Assembly (NCBI GenBank): GCA_914767715.1
Contig: OU612069.1
Location: 15,123,387-15,187,386 of the forward strand
DNA from: Membranipora membranacea
Taxonomy: Eukaryota > Bryozoa > Gymnolaemata > Cheilostomatida > Membraniporidae
Reading direction: 5' to 3'
DNA: 64,000 nucleotides
A program made the translations under genes and the position numbers. Positions 39,054 through 51,094 of the stretch are shown one piece after another (the first letter of the stretch is position 1; every line of letters starts with the position of its first letter). The notes below the pieces were generated by a model. It made no database searches, was not told where the DNA came from, and saw only the letters and a program-made list of their open reading frames with translations.

Positions 39054-39312
39054 GTTTTTATAACTAAACTCGAGTGGAATAAGTTTTTTGGTTAGTATTT
39101 TGCAGCTGAAGAAGCAACACCTCATTAAATTTTAACTAGTCCGCAACAAATAAAAGTTCCTACACAACTTAACCAACCGAAGTAAGTTTCTTGAGATCTG
39201 ACATAATGTTGCCTTGTTGTACTCTGTCGTTAGACTGTAGCCTCCCTTGGGTATTAGGTAGAGGCTAAGTGAAAACCCCCATTGCACCACTGCAACCATT
39301 GACCTGATTCCC

Positions 39313-39600
39313 GGTCCAGTTATCCTCCCAGCTATCTTGCAAAGGTAGTTGTAACCCAGGGCCATTCCCTCACCACCCCCCCCCCCCCCCATTCCAGTCC
39401 AGTTACCCTCCCAGCTATCTTGCACAGATAGTTGTAACCCAGAGCCATTCCTTCCCCCCATTCCAGTCCAGTTATCCTCCCAGCTATCTTGCACAGGTAG
39501 TTGTAACCCAGAGCCATCCCCTCCCCCCTAATTCCAGTCCAGTTATCCTCTCAGCTATCTTGCACAGATAGTTGTAACCCAGAGCCATTCCCTCTCCCCA
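39313..39600. repeat. Minisatellite, 4 copies of a 69-84 bp unit
   Basis: The units carry CCAGTTATCCTCCCAGCTAT and TAGTTGTAACCCAGAGCCAT at about 39315, 39399, 39468 and 39538, separated by C-runs of varying length that explain the size differences. Minus-strand Gly/Trp-rich frames across the array are repeat artefacts. Confidence 0.9.
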
Positions 39601-39689
39601 TTTATCTTGCCAGATAAATAAGCCTATTGTCTTTGTCCATATCTTCCCCCCCCCCCCCCAAAGCCAGCCCCAAGGCCAGGTCAATTATA

Positions 39690-39870
39690 TTCCCAGACAA
39701 GATAGAGTCGTCATGCTAGCTTTATTTTTAGACCAGATAGTGTCGGCGTACTCGTCACCTTCCCCCTCAGATAGAGTCGGCGTACTCGGTATATTCCCAG
39801 GCAAGATAGAGTCGGCGTACTCGATACATTTCCACTTAGATAGAGTCGGCGCACTTGTTTTAGAGAGTTG
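39690..39870. repeat. Degenerate tandem repeat of AGATAGAGTCGGCGTACTCG
   Basis: Five imperfect units of 30-45 bp share AGATAGAGTCGGCG, next to the preceding minisatellite. Confidence 0.8.
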
Positions 39871-41199
39871 GCAATTTTAGCGTTTCATACATATTTATAT
39901 GTTATAGAGCGATAAAGAGGAGACAACCTTGATGGTTGAGAAAAGATGAGAATAATCTACATTTTAGAAAAGCAAATGGTTCCAGCTGTATCAATAGGCT
40001 ATTTAAGAATTTTTATTGTGCTCTTAAATAGACTGAGACCTTCCAAATGATACCGAATATGGAGAGGAGCAACTGTCACAAAATTATTACAACTGTGTGA
40101 CGAGTTCGAGAATTCTGGTAGTCAGAGCTGAACACTTTACATATGACATACAGCTTGTCTTCCAGAGCAGAGAAATAGCATTTTTAGAATTATCTGATTT
40201 TTATTGTCTAGTATAAACAGTCACTAAACAACATCACTGATCAACTGTCTTGAGTATAATAATGTTTTGTATCTTGATGCTCTCACTATTTATATGAGTC
40301 ATCTTTGTCACTGCACAGAATTTGTGACAGCAACTATAGCTTTAACACTAAACTGATCTGTACTCGAAGGCAAATAAGATCATGTTTTACATGCGGCTAT
40401 TGTATGGAGTATCAAAGGTTAAAAAGCGATACAAATACACACACCATAAACATATAAATACTCTAGACTCGAAACTATTGGCTATTTGACACAGGCTCAG
40501 TGTCCTCTCTAATTCAGTGACGCGACGTTACTGCGCTAATCACTTTTTCTCTGTAGTGCATAGATTAGAATAGGAGTTATCTCCACCTAAATGTAATGTG
40601 TGAATATAAGACCTTCTTATTTCTAAATATGACCACTACAACTGGGTATAACCAGCGAATTTTATAGAACATATAGTAATAAAGTATAAAAAGTGATCAG
40701 TATATCGTGCCATCAAATATTGTGTGTGCCATAACAACATATGCTATAGCATGTTTCTGGTCTTAACATTTGTTAAAAAATGGTGCGTCAATAACACTAG
40801 TTTGTTCCCTCAGAGGACGGTGGTGGTGGAGGGATATTTAAAAAGCTGTGTATCAAATCAGTTTGTACCTATGTATAGTCGTATAGTCTATATTGAGCCA
40901 AGATCTACAAAGTTGTCCAGGGACCTAAGTCTACAACATGAGTGCGGCTTCGTCTGATTCAAGTTTTCTAAGGTAGGAAAGGCGGAAGATTTTTCTTCTG
41001 TCTGCGACTTCCTAATGTATTAAACAGAAAACGTTAGATTCCAGCTGCTGGTACTCAGAATTTGCATTTCGCTCCCTATACCCATATCTACAATACCCTA
41101 TAGGATATAAATATTGACTGATTTAAATTTAGCGACGTGGCCAAGAATAGGAAAACTTACTAGAGAATCATTAATGAATATCGATTTTGTAAATCCACA

Positions 41200-42891
41200 A
41201 TGTATAATATCATTGGTACCTATTGGGATACAAGCTGTCACAGGATCATATCGGAAATTAGGTCATCTGGGGGGTTCAATAACAATCCAGATGTAGTGCA
41301 GTTCACTGCCGCCCTGAAGAGGCTTCTGATCAAGCATGAAATAACCCCATCTAGCAACGCCAACTGTCTCGACTTGAGCAGTGACTCCCAACTGCTTCTC
41401 AGAAAGAAAAAAAGAACTAAATCAACCGAAGTCGAGCTTCAACTAAATTCAAAAGACCTAAAGATCAAGCTTGAGCTATCGAAACCTGTCACAGATATTG
41501 TTGAGTATATTGGTAAGTGAGCATAACTCTTGAAAAAACAGTGCAAATGCTGCAATTTTACACGATCTTAGTACCCTTGAAGATCTTAGCTTTTCAACTT
41601 ATCTACAAAAATGCTGAGTCTTGATGATCTAGAATGAAAATTGTCCCAGTTTCTAAATGTTTGTTTTTTGGATTGGAAAGCAAAGGCATGATAATATAAT
41701 GAAAACATTATAAAGTAACAAATCGATTAGCCAGTTGTACACATAAATACATATTTAAATATATTAAATATATACTACTAATTACGCAATGCGTACATCT
41801 TTCTCTGATAGGAGGTTTCATAACCAGAACGATGCAACTAAGCTGTAGCCTCTGTGTCGAGGATGTGGCCAAAGCGAGGGAAGGTGACATGCCGACACTA
41901 ATCAAACTTAAGAATCGTGGTGGACTCAAAACCCCTTCCGAAGCAGTTTTTAGAGTGTGTCTTTTGTCAGAGAGAGTAATCAGATCTTTGCCTAAAGACT
42001 TTGTTTGAGGCTGCTCTCTTGTATCACATCTTATTCTCCATATTTTATTCTATCATGTGAGCGATTTTCAGCTTTAGAATCCAAATATTGAGGAAGTTAT
42101 GGCCTCTCAAACTTCCAGGGTGATTGCCTTCAATCGGCATTGGGAATAAGCGGATGTTTCCCCTGGGGTAGGTCACAACCATAGACATGTGTTTTGTCTA
42201 TGGTCATACTTATTATGAGTTATTAGTTAATACACTAATAATCACACAGATAAGATGATGATCAAAATTCAGACCTGGGTGGGAATCAAACCCCTGGTCC
42301 CCTTACCTATAGGCAACGACGCTACCATCACGCCACTTGGACCAACCAGGTTAGCCAGTAGACAATATAGATCAGTCTTAGCGGCGTTGCCTGCAAAGCC
42401 ATTTGGACCTGGGTTCGAGACCGTTACATATCTGAACATTTTGATCATCAACATATTTATTAGTGTATCGTAATAAGTATGATGGTTGTGACGTACCCTA
42501 GGGATTGCCGGCTGATTCTTACTGCCGATAAATTGCCGTCACCTTGGAAGTTTGAGAGGCCATAACTTCCTCAATATTTGGATTCTAAAGCTGAAAATCG
42601 CTCACATGATAGAATAAAATATGGAGAATAAGATGTGCCTCAAACAAAGTCTTTAAAACAGGTTTGGGTCCTAAATTCCCAGAACTTGCCCGGCTGCACA
42701 GTCTATCAAAGATTATAGAGTCAAGCCATCTCTCATTATTCAGTTGTGCTGAGCATGCAAGCCGCGGTGTGAGGGAAATAATCAATCGCTATATAAGGAT
42801 CCGCGCTCATCATGAGGCCGTTTTGAAAGCGGATGCAAACACTCTGATTCGGTCCAAAATGACCCGCCTCTCTATATTCAGCCATGTCTGA
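41200..42891 (+). pseudogene. P-element/THAP9-like transposase, C-terminal part, interrupted
   Basis: Exon-like pieces are: 41200-41512, with EIRSSGGFNNNPDVVQFTAA (in P-type transposases, the block following the catalytic core) and ending at a GTAAGT donor; and 41812-41993, after a CTGATAG acceptor, with YIGGFITR, a CxxC-like CSLCVED and IKLKNRGGLKTPSEAVF. Then comes the inserted palindromic element (41994-42654), and 42655-42891 resumes in a Leu/Arg-rich C terminus ending IFSHV. The insert brings an in-frame TGA within four codons. The upstream catalytic region and the THAP domain are not recognisable. Family assignment rests on the GGFNNNP and GGL.TPSE motifs. It is non-functional here. Confidence 0.72.
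41994..42654. mobile_element. Palindromic tRNA-like element, copy A, nested in the P-like transposase
   Basis: The inverted ends AAAGACTTTGTTTGAGGC and GCCTCAAACAAAGTCTTT extend into arms of at least 120 bp (shared ATGTGAGCGATTTTCAGC, GAGGAAGTTATGGCCTCTCA). The core repeats CAGATAAGATGATGATC inversely. On the minus strand, an A box (TGGCGTGATGG, about 42327-42337) and a B box (GGTTTGATTCC, about 42282-42292) sit at tRNA-like spacing. The host frame is open on both sides of it. No clear target duplication. Confidence 0.8.
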
Positions 42892-44025
42892 TAAGATATG
42901 TCTTGGTAAATATACAGCTACTAAATTACCAATTCATTTGGCCAGTCTGAGTCACTTTTATTTTCTCTACAGCATGCACATGTAAGTCAATATTTATGTG
43001 ATTGATTTGGCCAGTCTGGGCCATTTTTTTAATCGACAAGAATCTTGCTTAATTTTTGAAGGTCTTTAACTTAACAAAAGTTAGTTTTCGGATTGATTGG
43101 GCCAGTCTGGGCTGCATTTAAATCATCCATGATAATAGTTCAATTTCTTATCCCTATCAATATTTTATTCATGTCCTGTCACAAGCCAGCGGATTATTCC
43201 CACAAGGTGAGATAAATTGTGGTATTTTATCAAATCTTATTTCCTCTGCGATGAAGAGACCTGTTGTTCTGCCAGTTAATTTTCTTCAAAAATATAGTCT
43301 CAATACCCACCAAATGTTGGGGAAACACTAGACATCCAGGTCATATGTGAGATTATAAACCCTCAACGTTATTGAAAGATTCCACTGCTTATAATTTGTT
43401 GATTTTTACACAGATTGATACATGTGTATCAGCGAGGGATGTGTAGGATTACCATGTCAATCTTAGACCAAAATTTCTAGCTTATGCTTGTTTAAAGTCT
43501 CAGTAAGATTGATCCAGGAGTAGCTAATCTTCAACAAGATTATCATGCAAAATCACTGAATCGATATGAAGAGCAAAGACTCAGTGTTCTGAGCTCCGAT
43601 TTTAAGCCTTTAATTGACAAAATACATTTGAAATTAAACCATCAGTATTATCCATCTTACGGTTGTATGTCTGACAGTTGGAAAGATCAGATGCAGTTAA
43701 TTCAGTGAAAATGCTGAGCAAAACCTGAGGTTTACAATAGTCGATGCACCATTTTTCATACAAATTCTTCAGGCCAGAAACAGCTATAATGTAAGTTGTT
43801 ATTGCACGGACAATATTTGATTGCACGATATACTGATCACATTTTATACTTAATTACTAAATGTTCTATAAAATTCGCCGGTTATACCCAGTTGTAGTGG
43901 TCATAATTAGAAATAAGAAGGTCTCATATTCACACATTATATTTATTTGGAGATAACTCCTATTCTGGACTATGCGCTACAGTGAAAAAGTGAATAGCGC
44001 AGTAACGTCGCTTCACTGAATTAGA

Positions 44026-44427
44026 CAGATTAGTTTATGACACACACAAACCGGTCAGTGATATCGGAACAAAAATACATTTGGAAAATATGTAATAGCA
44101 CTGAATAGCAAATAAAGTATATATTATTTTTTTATTATTATTATTAATTGTGGATATTGTCACAGCGAATGTTGGTGGTCTACCTTTCATCGACCTAGTT
44201 CCACTAGGTTCGGCTAGATTGGACCTTTTGTAGGATGTTTGCCGATCCCAACAGGGCTGTCAGTGGGTGTCGTCTCACTTCTACTCCAGGCAGGGTAATC
44301 CAGTCTACAGTTCTGTACTTATCATTATTTTTATTAATTTTTATTTAACTATTGTAATTATGTTTCACTGGTCACACTGGTTTCATCACAAATTCTAACA
44401 CACTATGCAATTGACAAGTCATTAATT
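44026..44427. other. Spacer between P-like element and collagen gene
   Basis: No gene. A TTATTATTATTATTAATT stretch precedes a less AT-rich patch at 44185-44310 that I cannot assign. It may be the collagen 3' UTR (minus) or a repeat. Confidence 0.4.
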
Positions 44428-47400
44428 TTAACCAGTTGATCCCGTAGCACCAATCGGTCCAATAGCACCAGTCGGTCCAATAGCACCACGTGACCCCGAA
44501 GAACCAGTTAATCCCATAGGACCAGTCGATCCAATACGACCAGACCGACCTCTAATACCATTTATACCATCAGATCCAGCTGAGCCAGGAGCTCCCTTCT
44601 CTCCAGGAAATCCTATACCAGTCTGACCAGTAGATCCAGTCAGTCCTTGAACTCCAGGTGACCCTGGAGCTCCTGTGGCTCCAGCTGTGCCTGGAGCTCC
44701 TGTGGCTCCAGCTGTGCCTGGGATTCCATTTAATCCTCTTTGACCAGATGGTCCAGTTATTCCTGGTAAACCCTGTTCTCCGATTGATCCCCTCCCACCT
44801 GTTGTACCAGGTGGCCCCTGAATTCCGATTCCGGGCAAACCAGGCACACCTTCAGCGCCAGAAAATCCAGGAAGTCCTCGCAATCCCTGTGCTCCGGTTT
44901 GTCCATTGTTTCCTGAGTTTCCTGGCAAGCCTGGGGCGCCAATACCTCCATCTCTTCCAGCTGTACCAGGGGATCCATTGCTTCCTGGAGTGCCATCTCT
45001 ACCCGCATTTCCTGGAAATCCTCTATCACCTCTAGATCCACCAATACCTACAAATTGTCACATGATAACCATTAGCAAACATTGAACACCAATGTCTTTA
45101 TAGAAGCTTTTAATAGTACATATTCTAGATATCATATAATCTATTACATATAATATGACTGTTGGTACTTTAAGAGGAGTCATTTTTTATCTTTCCTTTT
45201 GCTGCATGCGTAAAAAATAACTATGGGGCTCCCCGCGTATTTTACTGAAGATTGAGTGTTTTAAAATTGAAGAAAGTATTGTATCAGTTTAATCAAAAAA
45301 TCAATAGATTCAGTCCAACAATTTGAAGTTATCTCCTCAGATTGGGTGTGTAGATAACTCCACACAACAACAACAAATTGTTACAGGCGTCTGATTTGGG
45401 ATCCGGGGTCCCGGGTTCAAGCCCCATCAGGTGCATTGTTTCTCTAGAAAAATATGATCACATTAATATACTATTGAACTTGATGGCTCAGTCCTTATAG
45501 GTATTTATGAACAGCAATTTTTGTCCTGTCCAGTTGTCTCAAAATTTGTTCTGAAGATTAGAGTATTGAAATTTGAAGATTGATCTATTTTTCTCTGAAG
45601 AAGTTGAAGACAGCTTTGTGTGTAGGGAGCTCAACTATAGAGAGGATGAAATCATGCAGAGCAATTCTGTCTATCACTATAGACCTACCTGGTGATCCCC
45701 TGGATCCTTGAGCCCCATTTTGACCTTTCTGTCCCTTTGTTCCTGGAGGACCCACGACAGGATGCAATTCTCCATTGAAGCTTGCTTCTCCTGTAAGGTA
45801 ATAAAACCAGATATGTAGTAAAAGTGCCTAACTTCAACAAGAAAATCTATGAAACGTAGAGTTAACCTCTCTTGCCTTCAGGCACTGAAACCAATAGCTC
45901 TCATGCAGCATCCTTTAGTCATGCCTGCCTTTTTCAATCATGGAGGCAGAAGGGCGTGCAAACAAAAAGTTGGCCTCCAGGTATGTCTGCCTGCCCCAGG
46001 GATTGTACACAGACCACTGGATTGACTTCAAAGACTGCCTGTCATAAAAAAAATGAACATATTAATGGCTCTTTTTCAGATGACAGTCCTTACCCTTTGC
46101 ACCAGCAGGACCAGGAGGGCCACGTGGTCCTGGGAGACCTCTAGGACAGTTACACCTTGCTCCTCCTCCAGAGGGTCTCTGAGCTTGTCTCGGCCTTGTA
46201 TTCCGTCTTGATTGTTGTTGTTGTTGTTGAGGTTGTCTTGTGACCCTCCCTCTATTTTGTTGCCTATTGCCTCTGTTTCCACTGTTTTGTTGACCCTGAG
46301 GAGCATTGCCAGCTGAGCTGCCAAACAAGCTAGGCAGAACTATAAAAAAATTCAAAGGCATACTCAATGTTTGGCTTTGAGTGAGGTGTCTGGTATGAAC
46401 ACTGGTATATAAATATAAATATATAAATATGGCCATATACATATATCATCTTTCCACAAAACCATTTCAATTTTTGTATGGTTATATATTGGTTGGTCAA
46501 AAAGTTCAGTAATGCTACAGCTGACCACTTTTATAAAGCAGCTTGCCTGAGTTTTTAGATGATTGTTACTGGGTTGTCAATGAATGGGTAACGTAAAAAC
46601 TGCCAAATCTTTAGCTAGATTCAATTTCCGATAGAAAGTTATATTCTGATGGAAAGAATCAGAATTTCCCATACTGTTTCACCACCAATCCATGAATTCA
46701 TATCAGTGGGTAAGATTGCAGTTATAGATGAACCACTGTTGACATAAGAGGTATATTTTAATCAAAAAATGAGTTTTGTATCTAATCGTCTACCATTAGC
46801 TTTATTTTTACACATTCTAATATATATATATATGTATGAAACTCATTTTTGAATAATACTCATTGGTTGAAAATGTTTGAAAGAATACTCAAATGAAAAG
46901 AAAGAAATAAAATCACAAGATGTTGATGCATAATTGATGAGAAGTATAATCTGGAAGATCTCTCAAACTGTGATATGGATGGACTTGATCTTATGTGGAA
47001 TGGTAAATGTTTGAAAGTGGTAGCTAAGTGTTGTAAAAAAAGAGTGTTTTTGTAGTGTATATTTAAACGTTATCGCGTAAATTGAAAAAACTAACACGTT
47101 GTATGCAGTAAGAATATTTTGCCCCCTATGAGTTCTGTATCCCACAGCCGAGGTAAACTAGTGATTTATATCATATCTATCTACTTGATTTGATCTTAAT
47201 GCTCAAAAGGTGCTAATTCAATTTTTGTATTGTGAAGCTGCAGGATAAATATGGCAGGTGATTACAGCATTTCAAAATATCATCATAATCCTATCAATAA
47301 GGTTAATATTATTTTATCTGACAGCAAGAAAATCCTAAAAGGGTTCCTCATGGGTCTGTTTTGGGCCCATTATTACTCTTTATTGCTTTTATCAATTATA

Positions 47401-50400
47401 CCACTACTTTAGAAATTTGTTATCGGTCTGCCGATGACTGTCTCATCATATCCATAAAAAATGCAATATTCACTAGCTTTAGCTTCTAACTGGTACAATT
47501 GTAATAAATTATTACTCAATGCATAAAAGACAGATGTTATGACAGTCTCCAATTCTAATTATACAAATGTTCCCAACTTAAATTTTCGGGGCATATCATT
47601 CAAGAATTCAGAAAAATTAAAATATTTAGGAGTAATTTAAAAGAAATTGGATTCACCTACTTTGTCTTTTATGGATCGTCTTTGCTGCGTAACTATCATC
47701 TAGTTTCGCTATGACATCTTTTTGTAACGTCTCACAATGATCAGTCAGCTCCCCTTTTTGTGCCTCAATTTGCTGTAAATACACACACATAAATACATAT
47801 ATATTTATATAAATATGTCCATAGATTTACTACAAATATTATCAAATCTGTCATCATCAATCATAATACAAGTGTGTCAAGGCAGGCCATAAGTGCAATA
47901 TGCAAAAGCGCAGTAATACATTTATCAGATCTGAAAGATGGCCTGGACTACTGTTGTAAAGCAGTCTCTATGAGTTGTAAGGGAGTTTTGAGGCTAAACC
48001 AATAGACCGAAATTCTCACAGGCCGTAAACAAAAGACACGGGTGGAGAACACATTTCAGATAATTTCAATCAAACTCATGCTAAGAACCTTTCAGACCTT
48101 AGTTAAAATGTTTAAGCTAGCAAAAACAACAACTATCGAAGTATTATCTTAGCAACAGGCAAAAAAAGTTAAATTTACTTGCATTAGCGCGTTATTAAAT
48201 TATTGAACCAAATTCAAAGTGCGAAAACACAGGGTCTAGAAGGGTCTAACTAGACTCATCTAGTGTATTTTATCTCCCCTGTTACAGGTTGAAACTAAAA
48301 TCTACTAACAGTATTACAGTAAGCCTAGCCCTGGATCCCCTAGGACAGTTAAAAGGCTGTTATACCTATACAAGAGATTATCACTCATCAGTTTTGGTTA
48401 AAGGTAGCTTAGTCAATGATATTTTAGATTAATCTGTAACAGGGGCGATAACATACTTTACACCCTAAAAGATCCTGAGTTTCTACACTCAGTAATAGGT
48501 TATATCATTCCGTAATGTCCTAGTGCGAGTAAATTAAGCTTTTTTGTCCGTTGCTATGAGATTACTTTGATATGAACAGTGGTATTTTTATTGGTTAAAA
48601 TGTTGGTTAAAATGTTATGATGTGAACATTGACTTATAATAATTGCACTTTATGGGACCATCAATTATAAGATCAAGGGTATGATGAAGAAAAGCTTGTA
48701 GGAAAAGCAGCTATAAAAAAGAGATTAAATTTATCTACATCAAATTTATTGAGCCTTCTGTATGATGATAGTGATCTTAAAATAACTCATAGTAACAACA
48801 TTAAGGTACCGTCAATGACAAATCCGAATACTAACACAACATATACTCACAGAGTAAGGATAAACAGAGGGGACACTTCAATGATCGTTATAGTGCCTGC
48901 GGTTTTTATCCACTTGGGGAAATTCATCAATCTGGCCACCTGCCAATTTCAGAATATATATAAGTTACAGTGGAGTTTTGTCAAGCAGACATAGCCACCT
49001 TTGATAGGTAATAATTCATTCTGTATTTATCCTTAAGACTGATTTCTAACTTTTCTGAAATGTCCAATCTTCGAGCTATACACCATATTATTGTCATTTT
49101 TTGCTAGGATACATAGGCTATGAGTAATCCAGGTTTTTAAAATGAGTTTTATCATATAGATTTACATAGGGCTTAGGTCAATGCACAGACATTTCCTAAT
49201 TTTGATGACCAGCCGTCTATCAATTGCCACATGTAAATCTTTATGACAAAACTCATTTAAAAAAACATGGATTACTCTTAGCCTATGAATCCTAGCGAAA
49301 AATGACAACAATATGGTGTATAGCTTGAAGCTTGGACATTCCAGCAAAGTTGGAAATCAGTCTTTAGGATAAATACAGAATGAATTATGGCCCATCAAAG
49401 GTAGGGATGTCTGCAAGAAAAATGCCATTATAACATATAGAGATAATGAGTTTTTGGCATCCAGCTGTGCACAATTTTCCCCCAGTGAATCAAAAACCGC
49501 AGGCACTATAACTATCATTGAACTGTCCCCTCTGTATATCCTTACTCTGTGATATACTATTGGAAAGCTGCCAAGCTACTGAATAGAAATTGAAACTTGA
49601 TGTGATGACATTGTGTCTTTGTATAGAGCAAACGAGGTTTTTGTTAAGGTCATGCCTCGCCTAGGATACTAACATGAGAACTACTGTTCCGATTTCCTTG
49701 ATTTTTCATTCGAATTGAGGCTATTCCTTGTTTAGCAATTTTCAAACCCTCAATTGTCTTTAATTTAATTTCTTATGTATGTGATGGCAATTCATAAAAT
49801 TTAAGCCACCGTTGCCCATGCAAAAGAATAGGAGCTGTCAATAACTGGGAGCATCTGGCTCAGGCGCCTCACAAGCATTTATTCGTATCAAACCAGTATT
49901 GGCAGCGCAAAGTAGTCCCAATAAAATTAATTTGTGATAATTAATCCTAGGAACAAGCCTTTACATGAATTTTAAGTACTAGAGAAGGAACGTTCTATAA
50001 TAACAGACAGGAATTAATAAGCCAGCTTGTGAACTGTTGTAAAATGCACTAAAATGACTGGATTTTAGAGACTTATATTACTACGCCAAATCTGGTGCAG
50101 AAATAAATATTAGGCAAAAAACCACGAATGGTTGGATTTTCGTCTGTATTCATGAGGCATTTATTTCAATTCGAGTAGAGATGTTGGTTCGAAACTAGGG
50201 AATATACAAGAAAGATATGTTTGTATATCCCATGCAATTGTTCACTCAACATATATTTTATTTGAAGGTAGCTTTGCAAAATGAATATTGATTTTACAAC
50301 CTGCCTCTGGGAAACTGCATGATGGACCTTCTTATTATACCCCTTCTCCAACACAAAGATTTGATTTGGTTCACAATAAATGCCCAGTGCCCTAACCAAG

Positions 50401-51053
50401 GCTTTGGAGGATGCCCTAGAAGAAAAAATATTTCAGTCTCAGTACTGCTTTCACATATTCATACTTCTCGTTTTGTACAGCAAAGGGGCATGCTAGTCAA
50501 AATTTTGATTAGTTTAGGAGTAAGATAATTCAAAATTTCCAACTGGCACATCAATTTTTTTTCATCAATACTGGGCTAGTGAGGGCACTAGGGTAATCAC
50601 ATTTCTCCACATTGGACAGCAATTGACAAAGCTCACTTTCTTTATAGCATTGTCAACACTTATGGTTTAGCTATCAGTATGTAATTTGAATGCCGTTTTT
50701 TTCAAGTAAAATCAAATATTGAACATTATTGTTGTTATGGCTGCATGATATAAGGGTAGTCTCTATGTATTAATTGCATTTTTTGCTCCAAGAACTTGCA
50801 ATGTATTTCAATATGGACAATCGTGACAATATGTTTTGACATGTTGCTGAAATTCAGTGACACGTCACGATGTCACGTCATGGTGTAACGTCGCCAAATT
50901 TTGGGTATAGACTTCTTTGATCCCGTGGATTGAGAAACCCCATAAAAGATTTTGGCGAGGCATGACCTTAATGCAGCTGGTAAAGTCGGGATGATTGCTA
51001 GAAATTTTAGAACAGGTGCAATTTATTCTTATCGCTTGAGTTCATCATAATTA

Positions 51054-51094
<41 letters not shown>

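Larger units (their letters stand above)
31814..40507. other. Gene-free interval rich in mobile elements
   Basis: I find no host gene in this 8.7-kb interval. The separate entries here are a hairpin, a LINE relic, palindromic tRNA-like elements, tandem repeats, a foldback element, a hAT-like element and minisatellites. The 64-codon frame at 32814-33008 has no recognisable domain. Confidence 0.6.
40508..44025 (+). mobile_element. P-element/THAP9-like DNA transposon, 3.5 kb, with 228-bp terminal inverted repeats
   Basis: Terminal inverted repeats at 40508-40735 and 43798-44025 match over about 228 bp. They start TCTAATTCAGTGA, then CGACGTTACTGCGCTA, and end CATCAAATATTGT. Between them lies the C-terminal half of a P-type transposase (41200-42891), itself split by a 661-bp palindromic element. 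No THAP DNA-binding domain is seen, so the 5' half is lost or too decayed. No 8-bp target duplication is evident, which suggests rearrangement at one edge. Three copies of a GGCCAGTCTG motif lie between the transposase and the right end. Confidence 0.8.

Noticed and set aside
39132-39684. Gly/Trp-rich minus frames
   Set aside because: They arise from the minisatellite unit read through; length follows the repeat, not a gene.
44658-45044. Plus- and minus-strand frames over the collagen exon
   Set aside because: Shadow frames of a Gly-X-Y repeat; only the glycine-every-third frame is real.
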